A DNA stretch of 64,000 nt from the NCBI GenBank assembly GCA_002355495.1, contig AP017424.1, forward strand, positions 1 through 64,000, read 5' to 3'. Shown in pieces: positions 33,768 to 44,100 of the stretch. Made by a program: the position numbers and the translations under genes. This stretch comes from Streptomyces laurentii. GTDB lineage: Bacteria > Actinomycetota > Actinomycetes > Streptomycetales > Streptomycetaceae. Below the pieces are notes generated by a model that was given only the letters and a program-made list of their open reading frames with translations, ran no database searches and was not told where the DNA came from. Position 1 is the stretch's first letter. Each line of letters opens with the position of its first letter.

Positions 33768-34687
33768 GCTGGTGCTCCTTGGACAAGCTGGGGTGCGGGC
33801 GGGTTGAAGCGGGAGTACTGCGGGGCACTCCAGCGCAGCGGGGAGGCGTGCTCGGTCTGCACGACGCGGTCGATGGTGAACTCGACGACGCGCTGGGCTC
33901 CGGGGAGTCCGTCGGTGTGGTCGGGGTTCCAGTCGACGGTGGCGGTGCCGGTGAGCTGGAGCAGGGTGCCGGTGCTCCAGTCGGGCAGCAGCAGGCCGGC
34001 GCGGGGGTTGAGTTCGATGTTGCCGAGCGTGCCGAACATGGCGTTGCCGACGTAGTCGGGCCAGCGCAGCCGGGTGGGGCCGAGGGCCTGGAGGAAGCCG
34101 GGGTTGCCGCCGCGGTGGGAGGCGTCGGCGTTGCCGCCGGCGTCGGCGGTGGCGATGAAGAAGGTGTCCGTCGCGGCGATGAACTCGAGCTGTTCGGCGC
34201 CGAGTTCGTGACTGTGCCGGGGGGTGGCGGGCTGGTCGGCCACGTGGGACGGCTGGCGTTTTTGAATGTACTTGGGGCAGTTGGCGTAGATCTGGTCGAG
34301 TGCGATGTCCAGGCCGCCGTCGGGGGTGGGGCGGGAGCGGCCGTTCATACGCATCCGGCGCCGGGTGGCGGGCTCGATGGCGATCATGCCGAGGTGGGCG
34401 GGCGCGGCAAGGGTGTCGTGGAGGGGGTCGCCGGCCGCGGGGGTGGTGGTGACGGCCAGGCCGGCGGGGCCGGTGGCGGTGACGAAGCCGGGCTCGCCGG
34501 TGAGCAGGGAGGCCCAGACGTCGCCGTGGGCGTCGGTGGCGCCGATGACGAGCATGGGCTGTTCGGCGAGGAATCCCCGGGCGATGTCGGGGATCTCGCT
34601 CTTGATGGCGGCGGAGGAGAAGTCGGCGTGGTCGAGCAGGCCGGCGCGCTCCTGCACGGTGCGTTCGCCCGAGTGGTAGACGCCCAT
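33764..34687 (-). CDS. PPOX-superfamily flavoprotein, first gene of redox operon
   Basis: A 307-residue protein with two split-barrel halves. The first contains ARGFLAEQPMLVIGATDAHG and DVWASLLTGEPGFVTA; the second contains EQLEFIAATDTFFIATADAG and GNADASHRGGNPGFLQ, the usual substrate or flavin loop. NPRAGLLLPDWSTGTLLQLTG follows. FMN binding is likely from family precedent. The start MGVYHSGERTVQERAGL is typical. The leader upstream (34688-34945) is GTGTGGCGCGGG-repeat-rich and non-coding. In an operon with ferredoxin and reductase, it may be the terminal acceptor; that is inference. Confidence 0.85.
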   Translation of the reverse strand: MGVYHSGERTVQERAGLLDHADFSSAAIKSEIPDIARGFLAEQPMLVIGATDAHGDVWASLLTGEPGFVTATGPAGLAVTTTPAAGDPLHDTLAAPAHLGMIAIEPATRRRMRMNGRSRPTPDGGLDIALDQIYANCPKYIQKRQPSHVADQPATPRHSHELGAEQLEFIAATDTFFIATADAGGNADASHRGGNPGFLQALGPTRLRWPDYVGNAMFGTLGNIELNPRAGLLLPDWSTGTLLQLTGTATVDWNPDHTDGLPGAQRVVEFTIDRVVQTEHASPLRWSAPQYSRFNPPAPQLVQGAPA

Positions 34688-34945
34688 GTCCGGCTCCTTC
34701 CGGTTGGTACGCGTGCGGTGCGAGTGCCGAGCGTGGTGCTGGTGCGTGGTGCTGGTGCGGGGTGTGTGGCGCGGGGTGTGTGGCGCGGGGTGTGGCGTGT
34801 GGTGCTGGTGCTGGTGCGGGGTGGGGCGTGTGATGCGGGGTGACGCCGAGGGGGTGCGGGGGCCGCGGGTGCGGGCTTTCGGGGCGGGGTGGGGTGCGGG
34901 TCGGGGGCGGGCTGCCCGGGGGTGGCAGCCCACCGCCTGCCCGGT

Positions 34946-35410
34946 TTAGAAGAAGCCGCAGGTGGGCGCGGCGCCGGTCGGGGCCGGGGCGTTCTCGGCG
35001 CCCGACGGGGCGTAGATCTCCAGGCGGATGCCGTCGGGGTCGGTGAAGAAGATGCCGCCGGAGCCGGCGCCCTCACCGTGGGAGACGACGCCCTCGTGGG
35101 CGAAGTCCGCGCCGAGCTCGCGCAGGACACCCTCGGCGATCTTGACGTCCTCGATGGTGTCGACCTGGAAGGACAGGTGGTGCAGGCCGGCCGCTCCGGC
35201 GGAGAAGGCGGCGTCGCTCTGCTGCCACAGGGTGAGCACCAGGCGGCCGTCACGGGCGAGGAACGCCCAGCGCTGGGTGTCGTCCTTGCCCTCGGCCAGG
35301 ATCTCGAAGCCGAAGACCCGGATGTAGAAGGGCAGCGACTTCTCGATGTTGGTCACGTTCAGGCCGATGTGGCCGGTCTGCAGGGACTTGTCGGCGAGGG
35401 ACTGCGACAT
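34946..35410 (-). CDS. VOC (glyoxalase/bleomycin-resistance) family protein
   Basis: A 154-residue protein of two beta-alpha-beta-beta-beta modules: HIGLNVTNIEKSLPFYIRVFGFEIL in the first, and GLHHLSFQVDTIEDV with GGIFFTDPDGIRLEIYAP in the second. Metal ligand candidates are His14, a mid-protein His and the Glu of RLEIY. VOC members are dioxygenases, isomerases or drug-binding proteins; the conserved H...E supports a metal enzyme. The gene is divergent from CGNR regulator 1 across a repeat-rich operator region, so that regulator probably controls it. Confidence 0.88.
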   Translation of the reverse strand: MSQSLADKSLQTGHIGLNVTNIEKSLPFYIRVFGFEILAEGKDDTQRWAFLARDGRLVLTLWQQSDAAFSAGAAGLHHLSFQVDTIEDVKIAEGVLRELGADFAHEGVVSHGEGAGSGGIFFTDPDGIRLEIYAPSGAENAPAPTGAAPTCGFF

Positions 35411-35459
35411 GGAAGTGCCTTCCTTAAAGGGGTGGGGGGCCGGGCTTTTCCGTCCGGCC

Positions 35460-35528
35460 CAACCGGTGAAAAGAACGTTAGTGGTTGACTCACGGATGGT
35501 CAACCGGTGAAATTGGCTTTGCTGGTTG
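35460..35528. promoter_or_regulatory. Operator with repeated GGTTGA/TCAACC half-sites
   Basis: CAACCGGTGAAA occurs at 35460-35471 and 35501-35512, 41 bases apart (four helical turns). An inverted repeat GGTTGAC-N9-GTCAACC lies at 35483-35505, and a further GGTTGA is at 35523. The array fills the gap between the divergent VOC and CGNR genes, so a dimer or tetramer of the CGNR protein is the likely ligand. Confidence 0.65.
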
Positions 35529-35576
35529 AATCTGGCCATGTGGTCGCATGGACCACGAAACGAAAGGGGCTCCCCG

Positions 35577-36170
35577 ATGAGCACAGACCCGCAGCCGACC
35601 CCCGGCGCCGACCCCCGGCCCCTGACCACCGAGCCACTGCCGCTGGACCTGGTCAACACCGTCTGGATCGACGAGGGGGTACGCCATGACCTGCTGCAAT
35701 ACCCTGGAGGGGTATCCATCTGGCTGGCTGCCGCCGGGTTCGCCGGCACGGTTCCCGACACCCCGGAGACCCGCGACGCGCTCCTCGTCACCCGCGCCGC
35801 GATCGGCCGGCTCCTCGACGAGCACGGCGAGCACGACGATCACGAGCAGGCGGCCAACGGCCTGAATGAGACCCTCCGGCACGGTCGGATCCAGCGCCTG
35901 CTGGGCCCCGAAGGCCCCGAGAGCGTCATCGACACCGACTCCCCCGCCTGGCTCGCGGCCTGGAGCGCCGCCGAGGCCTACCTGCGGCTGCTGGAAGAAC
36001 ACCCCGACCGCATCCGCAAATGCGCCAACCCCGAGTGCGTCCTGCACTTCTACGACGTCTCCAAGAACGGCGGCCGGCGCTGGTGCTCCATGGCCGGCTG
36101 CGGCAACCGCGCCAAGACCCAGCGCCACTACACCCGCCACCGCAAGAACACCGCCCCGGCCAACCCGTAG
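35577..36170 (+). CDS. CGNR zinc-finger transcriptional regulator 1
   Basis: A 197-residue protein. The N-terminal ABATE-like domain reads LPLDLVNTVWIDEGVRHDLL and ETRDALLVTRAAIGRLL. The C-terminal zinc finger has cysteines at 149, 154, 170 and 175 (RKCANPEC, RRWCSMAGCGNR) followed by a basic HYTRHRKN DNA-contact helix. CGNR proteins are stress-linked regulators whose N-terminal domain senses a ligand. ATG at 35577 follows an AAAGGGG box. Divergent from the VOC gene, which is its most likely target. Confidence 0.92.
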   Translation: MSTDPQPTPGADPRPLTTEPLPLDLVNTVWIDEGVRHDLLQYPGGVSIWLAAAGFAGTVPDTPETRDALLVTRAAIGRLLDEHGEHDDHEQAANGLNETLRHGRIQRLLGPEGPESVIDTDSPAWLAAWSAAEAYLRLLEEHPDRIRKCANPECVLHFYDVSKNGGRRWCSMAGCGNRAKTQRHYTRHRKNTAPANP

Positions 36171-36353
36171 AAACACCACACCCGCCCCGTAGACCCGCGG
36201 AAGACCCGCCAAGCCCCGCCGGACCCACGGAGATACGCGGGGACACGCGGGGACACGTGGGGACACGTGGCGGCCAGCGGAGGTACGTGGGGTACGTGGC
36301 GGCCTGCGGGATCGATACGCGGGAACGGCGCGCCGCGCGGCCGCGCGGACACA
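36171..36353. repeat. Degenerate GGGGACACGYG direct repeats
   Basis: Four or more imperfect copies of GGGGACACG(C/T)G run from about 36225 to 36270, followed by GTACGTGG variants. Non-coding, downstream of CGNR regulator 1 and just before the long palindrome. Confidence 0.6.
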
Positions 36354-36409
36354 CAGCGGCGGTGGCCGCCGGCCCCCTTTCGAAAGGGGGCCGGCGGCCA
36401 CCGCCGCTG
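36354..36409. terminator. 56-bp perfect palindrome between convergent genes
   Basis: Two exact 28-base arms meet with no spacer at TTCGAA; the inner arms are GGCCGGCGGCC-like with a CCCCCTTTCG core. In RNA it gives a 26-bp stem on either strand. It lies between the ends of CGNR regulator 1 and the acyl ligase, so a bidirectional terminator is the simplest role, though it is far longer than needed. Confidence 0.75.
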
Positions 36410-36571
36410 CCCTGTATCCCCTCGCGCCCCGCACCCCGCCCGTGACATCCGCGCGCCGGCGCGACAGCGCGGCAACGTGCGGCGGGAGGCGTACGGGGTG
36501 CCCCGGCCCGGGCAGGCCGCGGGGGCCGCCCGGGCCGTGGGGTCGGGGGCGAAGTCGGGGGCGGAGCCAGG

Positions 36572-38260
<1,689 letters not shown>

Positions 38261-38327
38261 GGGAAGGGAGGCGGGCGTGGATGCGGGGCCGGGTGCGGGG
38301 TGGGGGTGGGTGCGGGTGCGGGGGTGG

Positions 38328-40427
38328 TCATGAGGTGCTCCGGGCGGTGCCGGCGGCGGCGAGCGGACGGCCCGCGCCTGTAGCGGTGCCGGCCGGGGCG
38401 GTGTCCGCGTCCGCGGTCACGGCGGTGGTGGTGGGGGCGAGGAGGGCTTCGGCGATCGTGTCGGCGTCGCGGTAGAACAGGGTCCGGCCGGTGCCCGGGC
38501 GGCTGGAGCCGACCTGGGTGAACCAGCGGGTGTGCTCGGTGGGGATGCCGAGGGCGAACAGGCCCTCGTGGGGGCGGCCGGAGGCGTCCAGGACCCGGAA
38601 GGGCGCCGGGGTGATGTCGAGACCGCCGGTGGCGTGCGCGCCGTCGGGGCCCTGGATGGTGAAGGTGCGCACCAGGCCGTCGGCGCGCAGGCGGCGGATC
38701 AGGGGTGAGGTGTCGCGGGCCAGGTCGGGGGTGGGGATGCGGGCGTCGATCAGGGCGGTGGCCCGGGCGAAGGATCCGGGGACCTGTTCGGAGGCGACGG
38801 TGAAGGTGCCGGTGGTCTCGTCGGTGGCGAACCGGGTGAGCGGGCCGGTGACGTCGACGATGCCCTGGGCGATCAGCGCGTACAGCTGCTCGACGCGCTC
38901 GAGCGGCGGGCCGGCCGACAGCAGGGCGTTCATCGGCAGGTAGTCGCGGTCGAAGTCCCGCACGTGGGAGGCGGGCAGCAGGCCGCCGAAGTCGACGGCG
39001 TCGCGCACGACGTTGCGTATGTCGCGCAGGACGTCGAGGGCGGCCTTGAGCGGGCCGTCGGCGTTGCCGAGCCGGGCCTGGTCGAGGTCCTCGCGCATGA
39101 CCGTCAGCAGGTGCTCGCGGAACGCCCCGGCGCTGTCGAACCGCATCCCGGCGAACGGCCGGGCCAGCGCCTTGAGATCCACCGGCGCAACGTCCCCCAG
39201 GCCCGCGCCGTCCAGCAGGACGCTCAGGTCACGGCCCCGGTGCAGATGGTCCGCCAGCTCGCGGGCGAACCGCTCGTGGACCCCCACACCCGCACTGGTG
39301 CCGGTGACGGTGCCGGTGGTGGTGGTGGTGTCGGTGGTGGTGTTTTCGGCGGCTTCGGCGGCTTCGGTGCGGGTGCGGTGGGCGGTGGTGTAGTAGACGT
39401 AGGCGATCTCGTCCAGCAGGAGCGGCAGGACGTCCTCGGCGAAGTCCAGCTGGGCGCTGCCGGCCTGGGCGGCGCGGGCCGTACGGGCGGCGGTGAGCGC
39501 GGCGCGGGTGAGGAACTTCGGCTGGTGGCTGTGGTGGGCGGACTTCTGGTTGCGGCCGCGGGCCGGAATGGGCAGACCGCTGCGGGAGCCGGCCACGATC
39601 CGCGGCTCACGGCCCGAGGGAATGTAGGCGTAGGTGCCGTCGTCGGCGGCCTTGAACTCGCCGCCGCGTCCGATGGTCAACGAGAGCATGACGTCGTAGA
39701 ACGACAGGCCCAGCCCGCGGATGGCGACGGTGCTGCCGGCTGGGATGGTCGTCTCGTCCAGCGGCATGTCGGCGGCCGAGTCACCGCGCAGGTAGTGCGC
39801 CTGGTGGCCGGCGGCGAAGGACTCCATGGCCGCGTCGAAGGTGTCGGCCTCGTTGCGCGGGTGGCCGGTGGCCAGGATGACCCGCTCGGCGCTCAGCCGG
39901 TGCGGGGCCGTATCCAGGGCGAGGTCCCAGGTGCCGTCCGGGCGCGGGGACAGGGCGGTGACACCGGCGACATGCGCCTCCAGGGCGGCGTGCGGGGGCA
40001 GCGCGCGGACGATCGAGCGGTAGACGTCGGCGAGGTAGCGGCCGTACTCGGCGCGGGTGGCGTAGTCGTTGGGGCCGGCCGGCTCCTGGCCCGCGGGCGT
40101 GTGGGCGGTCAGCCACTGGTGCAGCGAGGGGCCGGCGCCGGGGCGGGCCGGGCCGGTATCACTGTCGCCGGAGTACATGGTGATCTGGCTGGCGACGGTG
40201 TTCATCGTGAACCACGGATCCTGATCCGTACGCCAGACCCGGCCCGCGCCGATCTCGGTGTTGTCGACGAGATGGACGACGACCGGCCGGGGCGCGGGTC
40301 CGCCGTGTCCGGCGGCCTGGTCGTACTCGGCGGTCAGCCGGCAGACGAGGCGCTCGAGAACCGACAGGCCACGCGGGCCGCTGCCGATCACGGCGAGGTG
40401 CAAAGGGCGGTTGAGGCTGGTGAGCAC
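38328..40427 (-). CDS. Large FAD/NAD(P)-binding oxidoreductase
   Basis: A 699-residue protein. The N-terminus reads LAVIGSGPRGLSVLERL, a Rossmann FAD motif, with HLVDNTEIGAGRVWR after it. IAIRGLGLSF-type sequence (AIRGLGLSFYDVMLSL) forms a second nucleotide site, and VILATGHP precedes it. The family (FAD-NAD(P)-binding, PF13454-like) includes uncharacterised monooxygenase-like proteins related to N-hydroxylases. A Thr-rich insert near residue 360 is low complexity. The C-terminus is Ala/Thr-rich. It starts at GTG after AGGGAATCGCC, and its stop overlaps an ATG (ATGA) leading towards the acyl ligase. Possible role: N- or C-oxidation of the mutase product. Confidence 0.85.
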   Translation of the reverse strand: MLTSLNRPLHLAVIGSGPRGLSVLERLVCRLTAEYDQAAGHGGPAPRPVVVHLVDNTEIGAGRVWRTDQDPWFTMNTVASQITMYSGDSDTGPARPGAGPSLHQWLTAHTPAGQEPAGPNDYATRAEYGRYLADVYRSIVRALPPHAALEAHVAGVTALSPRPDGTWDLALDTAPHRLSAERVILATGHPRNEADTFDAAMESFAAGHQAHYLRGDSAADMPLDETTIPAGSTVAIRGLGLSFYDVMLSLTIGRGGEFKAADDGTYAYIPSGREPRIVAGSRSGLPIPARGRNQKSAHHSHQPKFLTRAALTAARTARAAQAGSAQLDFAEDVLPLLLDEIAYVYYTTAHRTRTEAAEAAENTTTDTTTTTGTVTGTSAGVGVHERFARELADHLHRGRDLSVLLDGAGLGDVAPVDLKALARPFAGMRFDSAGAFREHLLTVMREDLDQARLGNADGPLKAALDVLRDIRNVVRDAVDFGGLLPASHVRDFDRDYLPMNALLSAGPPLERVEQLYALIAQGIVDVTGPLTRFATDETTGTFTVASEQVPGSFARATALIDARIPTPDLARDTSPLIRRLRADGLVRTFTIQGPDGAHATGGLDITPAPFRVLDASGRPHEGLFALGIPTEHTRWFTQVGSSRPGTGRTLFYRDADTIAEALLAPTTTAVTADADTAPAGTATGAGRPLAAAGTARSTS

Positions 40428-40811
40428 GGCGATTCCCTAAGGGTGTCGGGCAAGCAGGGCGGACGGACAGGCGGCCGGCCGGCGGCGGCGGACCGGAAAC
40501 GGACAACAGACGCGAGAACAACCACAAGCACCGCAAGACCGCGGTACTACACAGCTTCGGGACTGCGGGACTGCGGACTTCGGGACTGCGGTCTGTACAG
40601 GGCTGCGAGGGTGGAGGGTTGTGGACCTGGCAGCGCTGCGGGTGGGGCTACGTGTGTGGGGGGTGGCGGGGCCGGTGGGGTGGAGCAGCACACCGGCAGG
40701 CGCCGAAGACGGGCGCGGACCGGGCGGGCCGGGCGGGTCGTTCACACGATGCGTGGCGGGCGGGTCGTACCGGCAGGCGGTCGGAACAGGCGGGTGAGGC
40801 CGGGTGGGGGG
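40428..40811. other. Spacer inside the mutase locus with repeats
   Basis: No gene seen. It contains repeats of GGGACTGCGG and CTTCGGGACTGCGG between about 40553 and 40600, which could form slipped hairpins. The FAD gene probably has its own promoter here, as 384 bases separate it from the mutase E gene. Confidence 0.45.
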
Positions 40812-42311
40812 TCAGTGGGTGGGCAGGGCGGTGGGGCCGGTGGTGGTGAGGGCGGCGCGGTCGTAGTGGTCCTGGACGTGGCCGAGCATCCGCAGCAGGT
40901 CCTCGGCGCGCAGGCCGGTCTCGCCGGCCGGGCGGGTGGTGGTGACGGGCATGGCCCCGGCCCGCAGCCACTGCAGGCTGCCGCGGGCGTCGATGAAACT
41001 GCGGGCGCTTTGCGCGTTGTCGGCGTGCAGGCAGTACGGGACGTCGAGGATGCCGCGCTCGAATGCCAGGATCAGCGCCTGCCCGATGTCCGGGTGCAGT
41101 CCGAGAACCGCCTCCACGAGCGTGCGGGCCTCGGCCAGCACCCCGAACTCCTCCTCGACCGCCGCACCGACCCGCTGCTGCGCCGGCCCGCCTGTGGCGG
41201 TGGCCTCGCGGGCGGCGCGGGCGGCCTCCTCCAGCGCGGTGATGTTGTCCGCGATGGTCGGGATGCGGTGGGCCTCGGCCGGAGTCTTCACGATCATCCG
41301 CTCGGTCCCCGTCAGCGCCGCCAGGCGGGCCGAGTCCCGCAGCAGTTCGAGCGCGCCGCCCACCGTGCGGGGGAAGACACCCATGTAGCTGTAGAGAACG
41401 ACGTGCCAGTCGATGCCGTCGAGATGCTCGGCGGCCAGCGTACGCAGCGCGTGCAGCGCCTCGACGTCCTGCGCGCGGCTGGTCTGCTGGGCGTAGCTCA
41501 GCGACACACTGGTCAGACCGTGACGGCGGAAGAAGATGCACTCCAGGACGGACAGGGCCACCAGGAGACCGGGCGGGCACAACTGGCCGAGCATGCAGCC
41601 GCCGAACGACTCCAGATGCGTCCCCGGACGGGAAGCCAGCAGATCACAGCTACGGGCCCAGGCATCGACGGACTCCGCGATCGGCGTACGGCTGTAGGGC
41701 AGGCAGTAGGAGATCGGCCCGCCCTCGGTCGCGTCGAGACCGGCGTCCAGGAGCGTGGCGATGATGTCGTACGGCTTGGCCGAGCCATGCCGGATCTGCA
41801 CCGCGAAGTCACCGCCCTGCGCGACCCGGCCGACCAGCGCACGGGTGACATCAGGGCCATGGGCCACGAGCGGATAACCGTTGAGGTCCGCGCCCGCCGC
41901 CAGCGCCGACCGGGCCGAATCGTGGTCACCGACCCGGGTGTAGCTGTCGAGGGTGATGGTGCCCACCACCCTCGCCCGGGCGTGCTTGACCGCTTCCAGA
42001 CCCAGCGCCATCTCCGTGGTCGTCGCCATCCCCATCCGCGGCTGCACGACAAGCTCACCCTCGGCACGGGCCCTGGCCACAGCCGACGCGAACACCCCGA
42101 GCTCGTACTGCCCCGAACCCACCACACCGCCATGGCAGGCGCAGGGAGCTGCGGAAGCACTGGAAGCGGTGGAGGCCGTGAACGTGGCGGGAGTGGTGGA
42201 GACACCGGAACCACCGGGGGGCCCGGAGGCACTGGAAGTGCTGGAGGCACCGGGGGGCCCGGAGGTTTCGGCAGCTGCTGCGGTACGGGGGGTGGGGGTC
42301 GGGGCGGTCAT
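40812..42311 (-). CDS. Glutamate (methylaspartate) mutase, E (epsilon) subunit
   Basis: A 499-residue catalytic TIM-barrel subunit of adenosylcobalamin-dependent glutamate mutase. The core begins LVVQPRMGMATTTEMALGLE and has TLDSYTRVGDHDSARSAL, GYPLVAHGP, VQIRHGSAKPYDIIA, GGPISYCLPYSRTPIAES and LESFGGCMLGQLCPPGLL, which match MutE. With the S subunit it interconverts L-glutamate and (2S,3S)-3-methylaspartate. A 65-residue Ala/Ser/Pro-rich leader precedes the core and is not part of the usual fold. The ATG overlaps the S-subunit stop (ATGA). No MutL or methylaspartate ammonia-lyase gene is nearby, so use in biosynthesis rather than glutamate catabolism is likely. Confidence 0.92.
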   Translation of the reverse strand: MTAPTPTPRTAAAAETSGPPGASSTSSASGPPGGSGVSTTPATFTASTASSASAAPCACHGGVVGSGQYELGVFASAVARARAEGELVVQPRMGMATTTEMALGLEAVKHARARVVGTITLDSYTRVGDHDSARSALAAGADLNGYPLVAHGPDVTRALVGRVAQGGDFAVQIRHGSAKPYDIIATLLDAGLDATEGGPISYCLPYSRTPIAESVDAWARSCDLLASRPGTHLESFGGCMLGQLCPPGLLVALSVLECIFFRRHGLTSVSLSYAQQTSRAQDVEALHALRTLAAEHLDGIDWHVVLYSYMGVFPRTVGGALELLRDSARLAALTGTERMIVKTPAEAHRIPTIADNITALEEAARAAREATATGGPAQQRVGAAVEEEFGVLAEARTLVEAVLGLHPDIGQALILAFERGILDVPYCLHADNAQSARSFIDARGSLQWLRAGAMPVTTTRPAGETGLRAEDLLRMLGHVQDHYDRAALTTTGPTALPTH

Positions 42312-42787
42312 CGTGCCGCTCCCTCGAGCGCGGGCGTCGCAGCCGCGAGGTAGCGGCGGAAGGGAGCGATCCCCGCGGCGTCCTCGAAGACCGCGTCGAA
42401 GCCGGCCTCCAGCAGGTTCTGGCTGTGGGAGTCCCCGTCGGCACCGCGGATACCGAGCTTGCCGCCGATGACGACCTTGAGATCACTCAGATCGGGCTCC
42501 TGGCGCAGCCGGCGGATCAGACGGCTGCCGTCGAGCGCACCGTGTCCGTTGACACTGGAGATGACCATCATGTCCGGGCGGTGACGCCGGCACTCGGCGA
42601 TCAGCAACTCGTCAGGCACACACGCGCCGATGTTGGTGACCTCGTGGCCGAGGTCCTCGAGAAGGAGCTGGAGGAAGACCAGGTTCCAGGTGTGGGAATC
42701 GGAAGAGACGCTGGAGACCAGGACACGCCGACCCGAAAAAGCCGTCGGGGCGGCATCGTGACTGGACGCGGGCACAGACATGGGCAT
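42308..42787 (-). CDS. Glutamate mutase, S (sigma) cobalamin-binding subunit
   Basis: A 159-residue B12-binding Rossmann-like protein. The base-off cobalamin motif reads SSDSHTWNLVFLQ, so D-x-H-x-x-N in place of the common D-x-H-x-x-G, with the axial His kept. VISSVNGHGALDGSRL is the S-x-L-like loop and VVIGGKLGIRG the GG motif. It pairs with the E subunit, which it overlaps by four bases. ATG at 42787 follows GGAAAGAAC; a second ATG two codons on is also possible. B12 dependence means activity depends on cobalamin supply. No B12 riboswitch was recognised upstream. Confidence 0.92.
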   Translation of the reverse strand: MPMSVPASSHDAAPTAFSGRRVLVSSVSSDSHTWNLVFLQLLLEDLGHEVTNIGACVPDELLIAECRRHRPDMMVISSVNGHGALDGSRLIRRLRQEPDLSDLKVVIGGKLGIRGADGDSHSQNLLEAGFDAVFEDAAGIAPFRRYLAAATPALEGAAR

Positions 42788-44100
42788 GTTCTTTCCGTGG
42801 CATCGGCCGGCGAGACGACCGGGAACGAGGGAGGGAGGAAGACGAAAACAAGCAGCAGACAGGCAGGCAGTCGGGCGGACGGGCGGAGGACGAACGGCGG
42901 GCGGACGGGCGGGCCGGGAAACGCACCTGCCACCGCAGGCGGACAGGACGGACAGGCCGGGCAGCGCGCCCACCCCGGCGGACAGGCCGGCCGGGCAGCA
43001 GACCCACCAGGACGAACGGACCGAAGCACCACCCGGAAAGCCCCGCCCGGAGACAGGACCGGACCGAAAGACCTGCACCTGGGCCCGAGAGAAACAAATC
43101 CCAGGCCGTGAACCGGAGTTCACAAAACAGGCGACCGACACGAGCTGCGGGGAGCCCGGCCGGCCCCAGGAGGCCGGCGGACCGGACAGCACACACCCCG
43201 GGAACACCAGGACCCCGCTCCCCAGAGGAAGTTCCCGACGGCCACGCGGCCAACGACCGACGGCCGGGTGGCGTACCCGAGAACCACGCACCGGCTGCCG
43301 GCATGGCCGGACGCCTGTGGGAGACCGGTCACCGCGGACCAGGCCGGGAGCCTGCCCCGGGATGCGTGTCCCCGACTCCCCAAGAACCGGCAAAGAGGTG
43401 GTCGGAGGACCGCCGGCCCGAGGGCCGGAGGACACACTCCGAGGACCGCGCACCCGGGCCGGACCCGATGCCCCGGGCAGGCGCATCTCCTTGGAAGGCC
43501 ACGCGACCGCGGTCTTCGCCGGGCCTGGAGTGGTCTTCCTGGAGAGTGCGTGTCCGCGACGTCGGAAAAGGTCCGGCAGGCGCGCTCCCTTTGAAGGACC
43601 GCCGGCCCGAGGGGCCGATGACCGAGAAACCAGGTGACCAGGAAACCAGGTGACATGTCGCCCCCTTCCATCTGCCCGAAGGGTTCGAGACCGGCGGCGC
43701 ACCGGTGCCGCACCCGACGGCCGGCCGCGTACCGGACGGCCAGGCGGTGGCGTCCCAGGATCGTGTATCCGGCCACCGACTCCCTGGAGGACGGGGCCTC
43801 TTGGGTGCCGGGCGACGTGACCGGGACGACGTGTCCCCGAAAAGCCCCAGGAACCCTTGGGGCCACGTGCCCGAGCCCGGCGGCTTCGGGAGTTGCGGTC
43901 CAAGGCGGTGTCCGGGACCCCGTTTCCGAGCCGGGAGCCGGGAGCCGGGAGCCGAGTGCCGGAAGGCATCCACCCGGTGGGGCCGGGCGTGACGGCCGGT
44001 GGCCGGTAGCCGGTAGCCGAGTGCCGGCGGGTGCTGCCCTGACAGGGGTGCTGTCCTGGCGGCGGGTTCCCGGCCGGCAGGTGCCGCCCTGCCGGCCGGG
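42788..44100. other. 1.3-kb gene-free region upstream of the mutase genes
   Basis: Open frames exist on both strands, but all read as low-complexity Arg/Pro/Gly strings and none resembles a protein. The sequence has many degenerate short repeats: GGCGGACGGGCGG words at 42870-42960, GGCCCGAGGGCC hairpins near 43411 and 43590, and AAACCAGGTGAC copies near 43630-43655. GGGAGCCGGGAGCC and GCCGGTAGCCGGTAGCC runs lie at 43925-44030. A hairpin with a UUCG-like loop, GTGAAC-TCCG-GTTCAC on the minus strand, lies at 43108-43123. It could be a long leader for the mutase message or a decayed segment. Confidence 0.5.

Noticed and set aside
38964..42353. A 1129-codon open frame on the + strand opposite the FAD and mutase genes
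   Set aside because: It mirrors genuine minus-strand genes with clear family motifs; its own product has none.
42788..44100. Possible cobalamin riboswitch upstream of the B12-dependent mutase
   Set aside because: I looked for the B12 box and the GCCACTG core on the minus strand and found neither; weak GAGACC-like matches are not in the right context.
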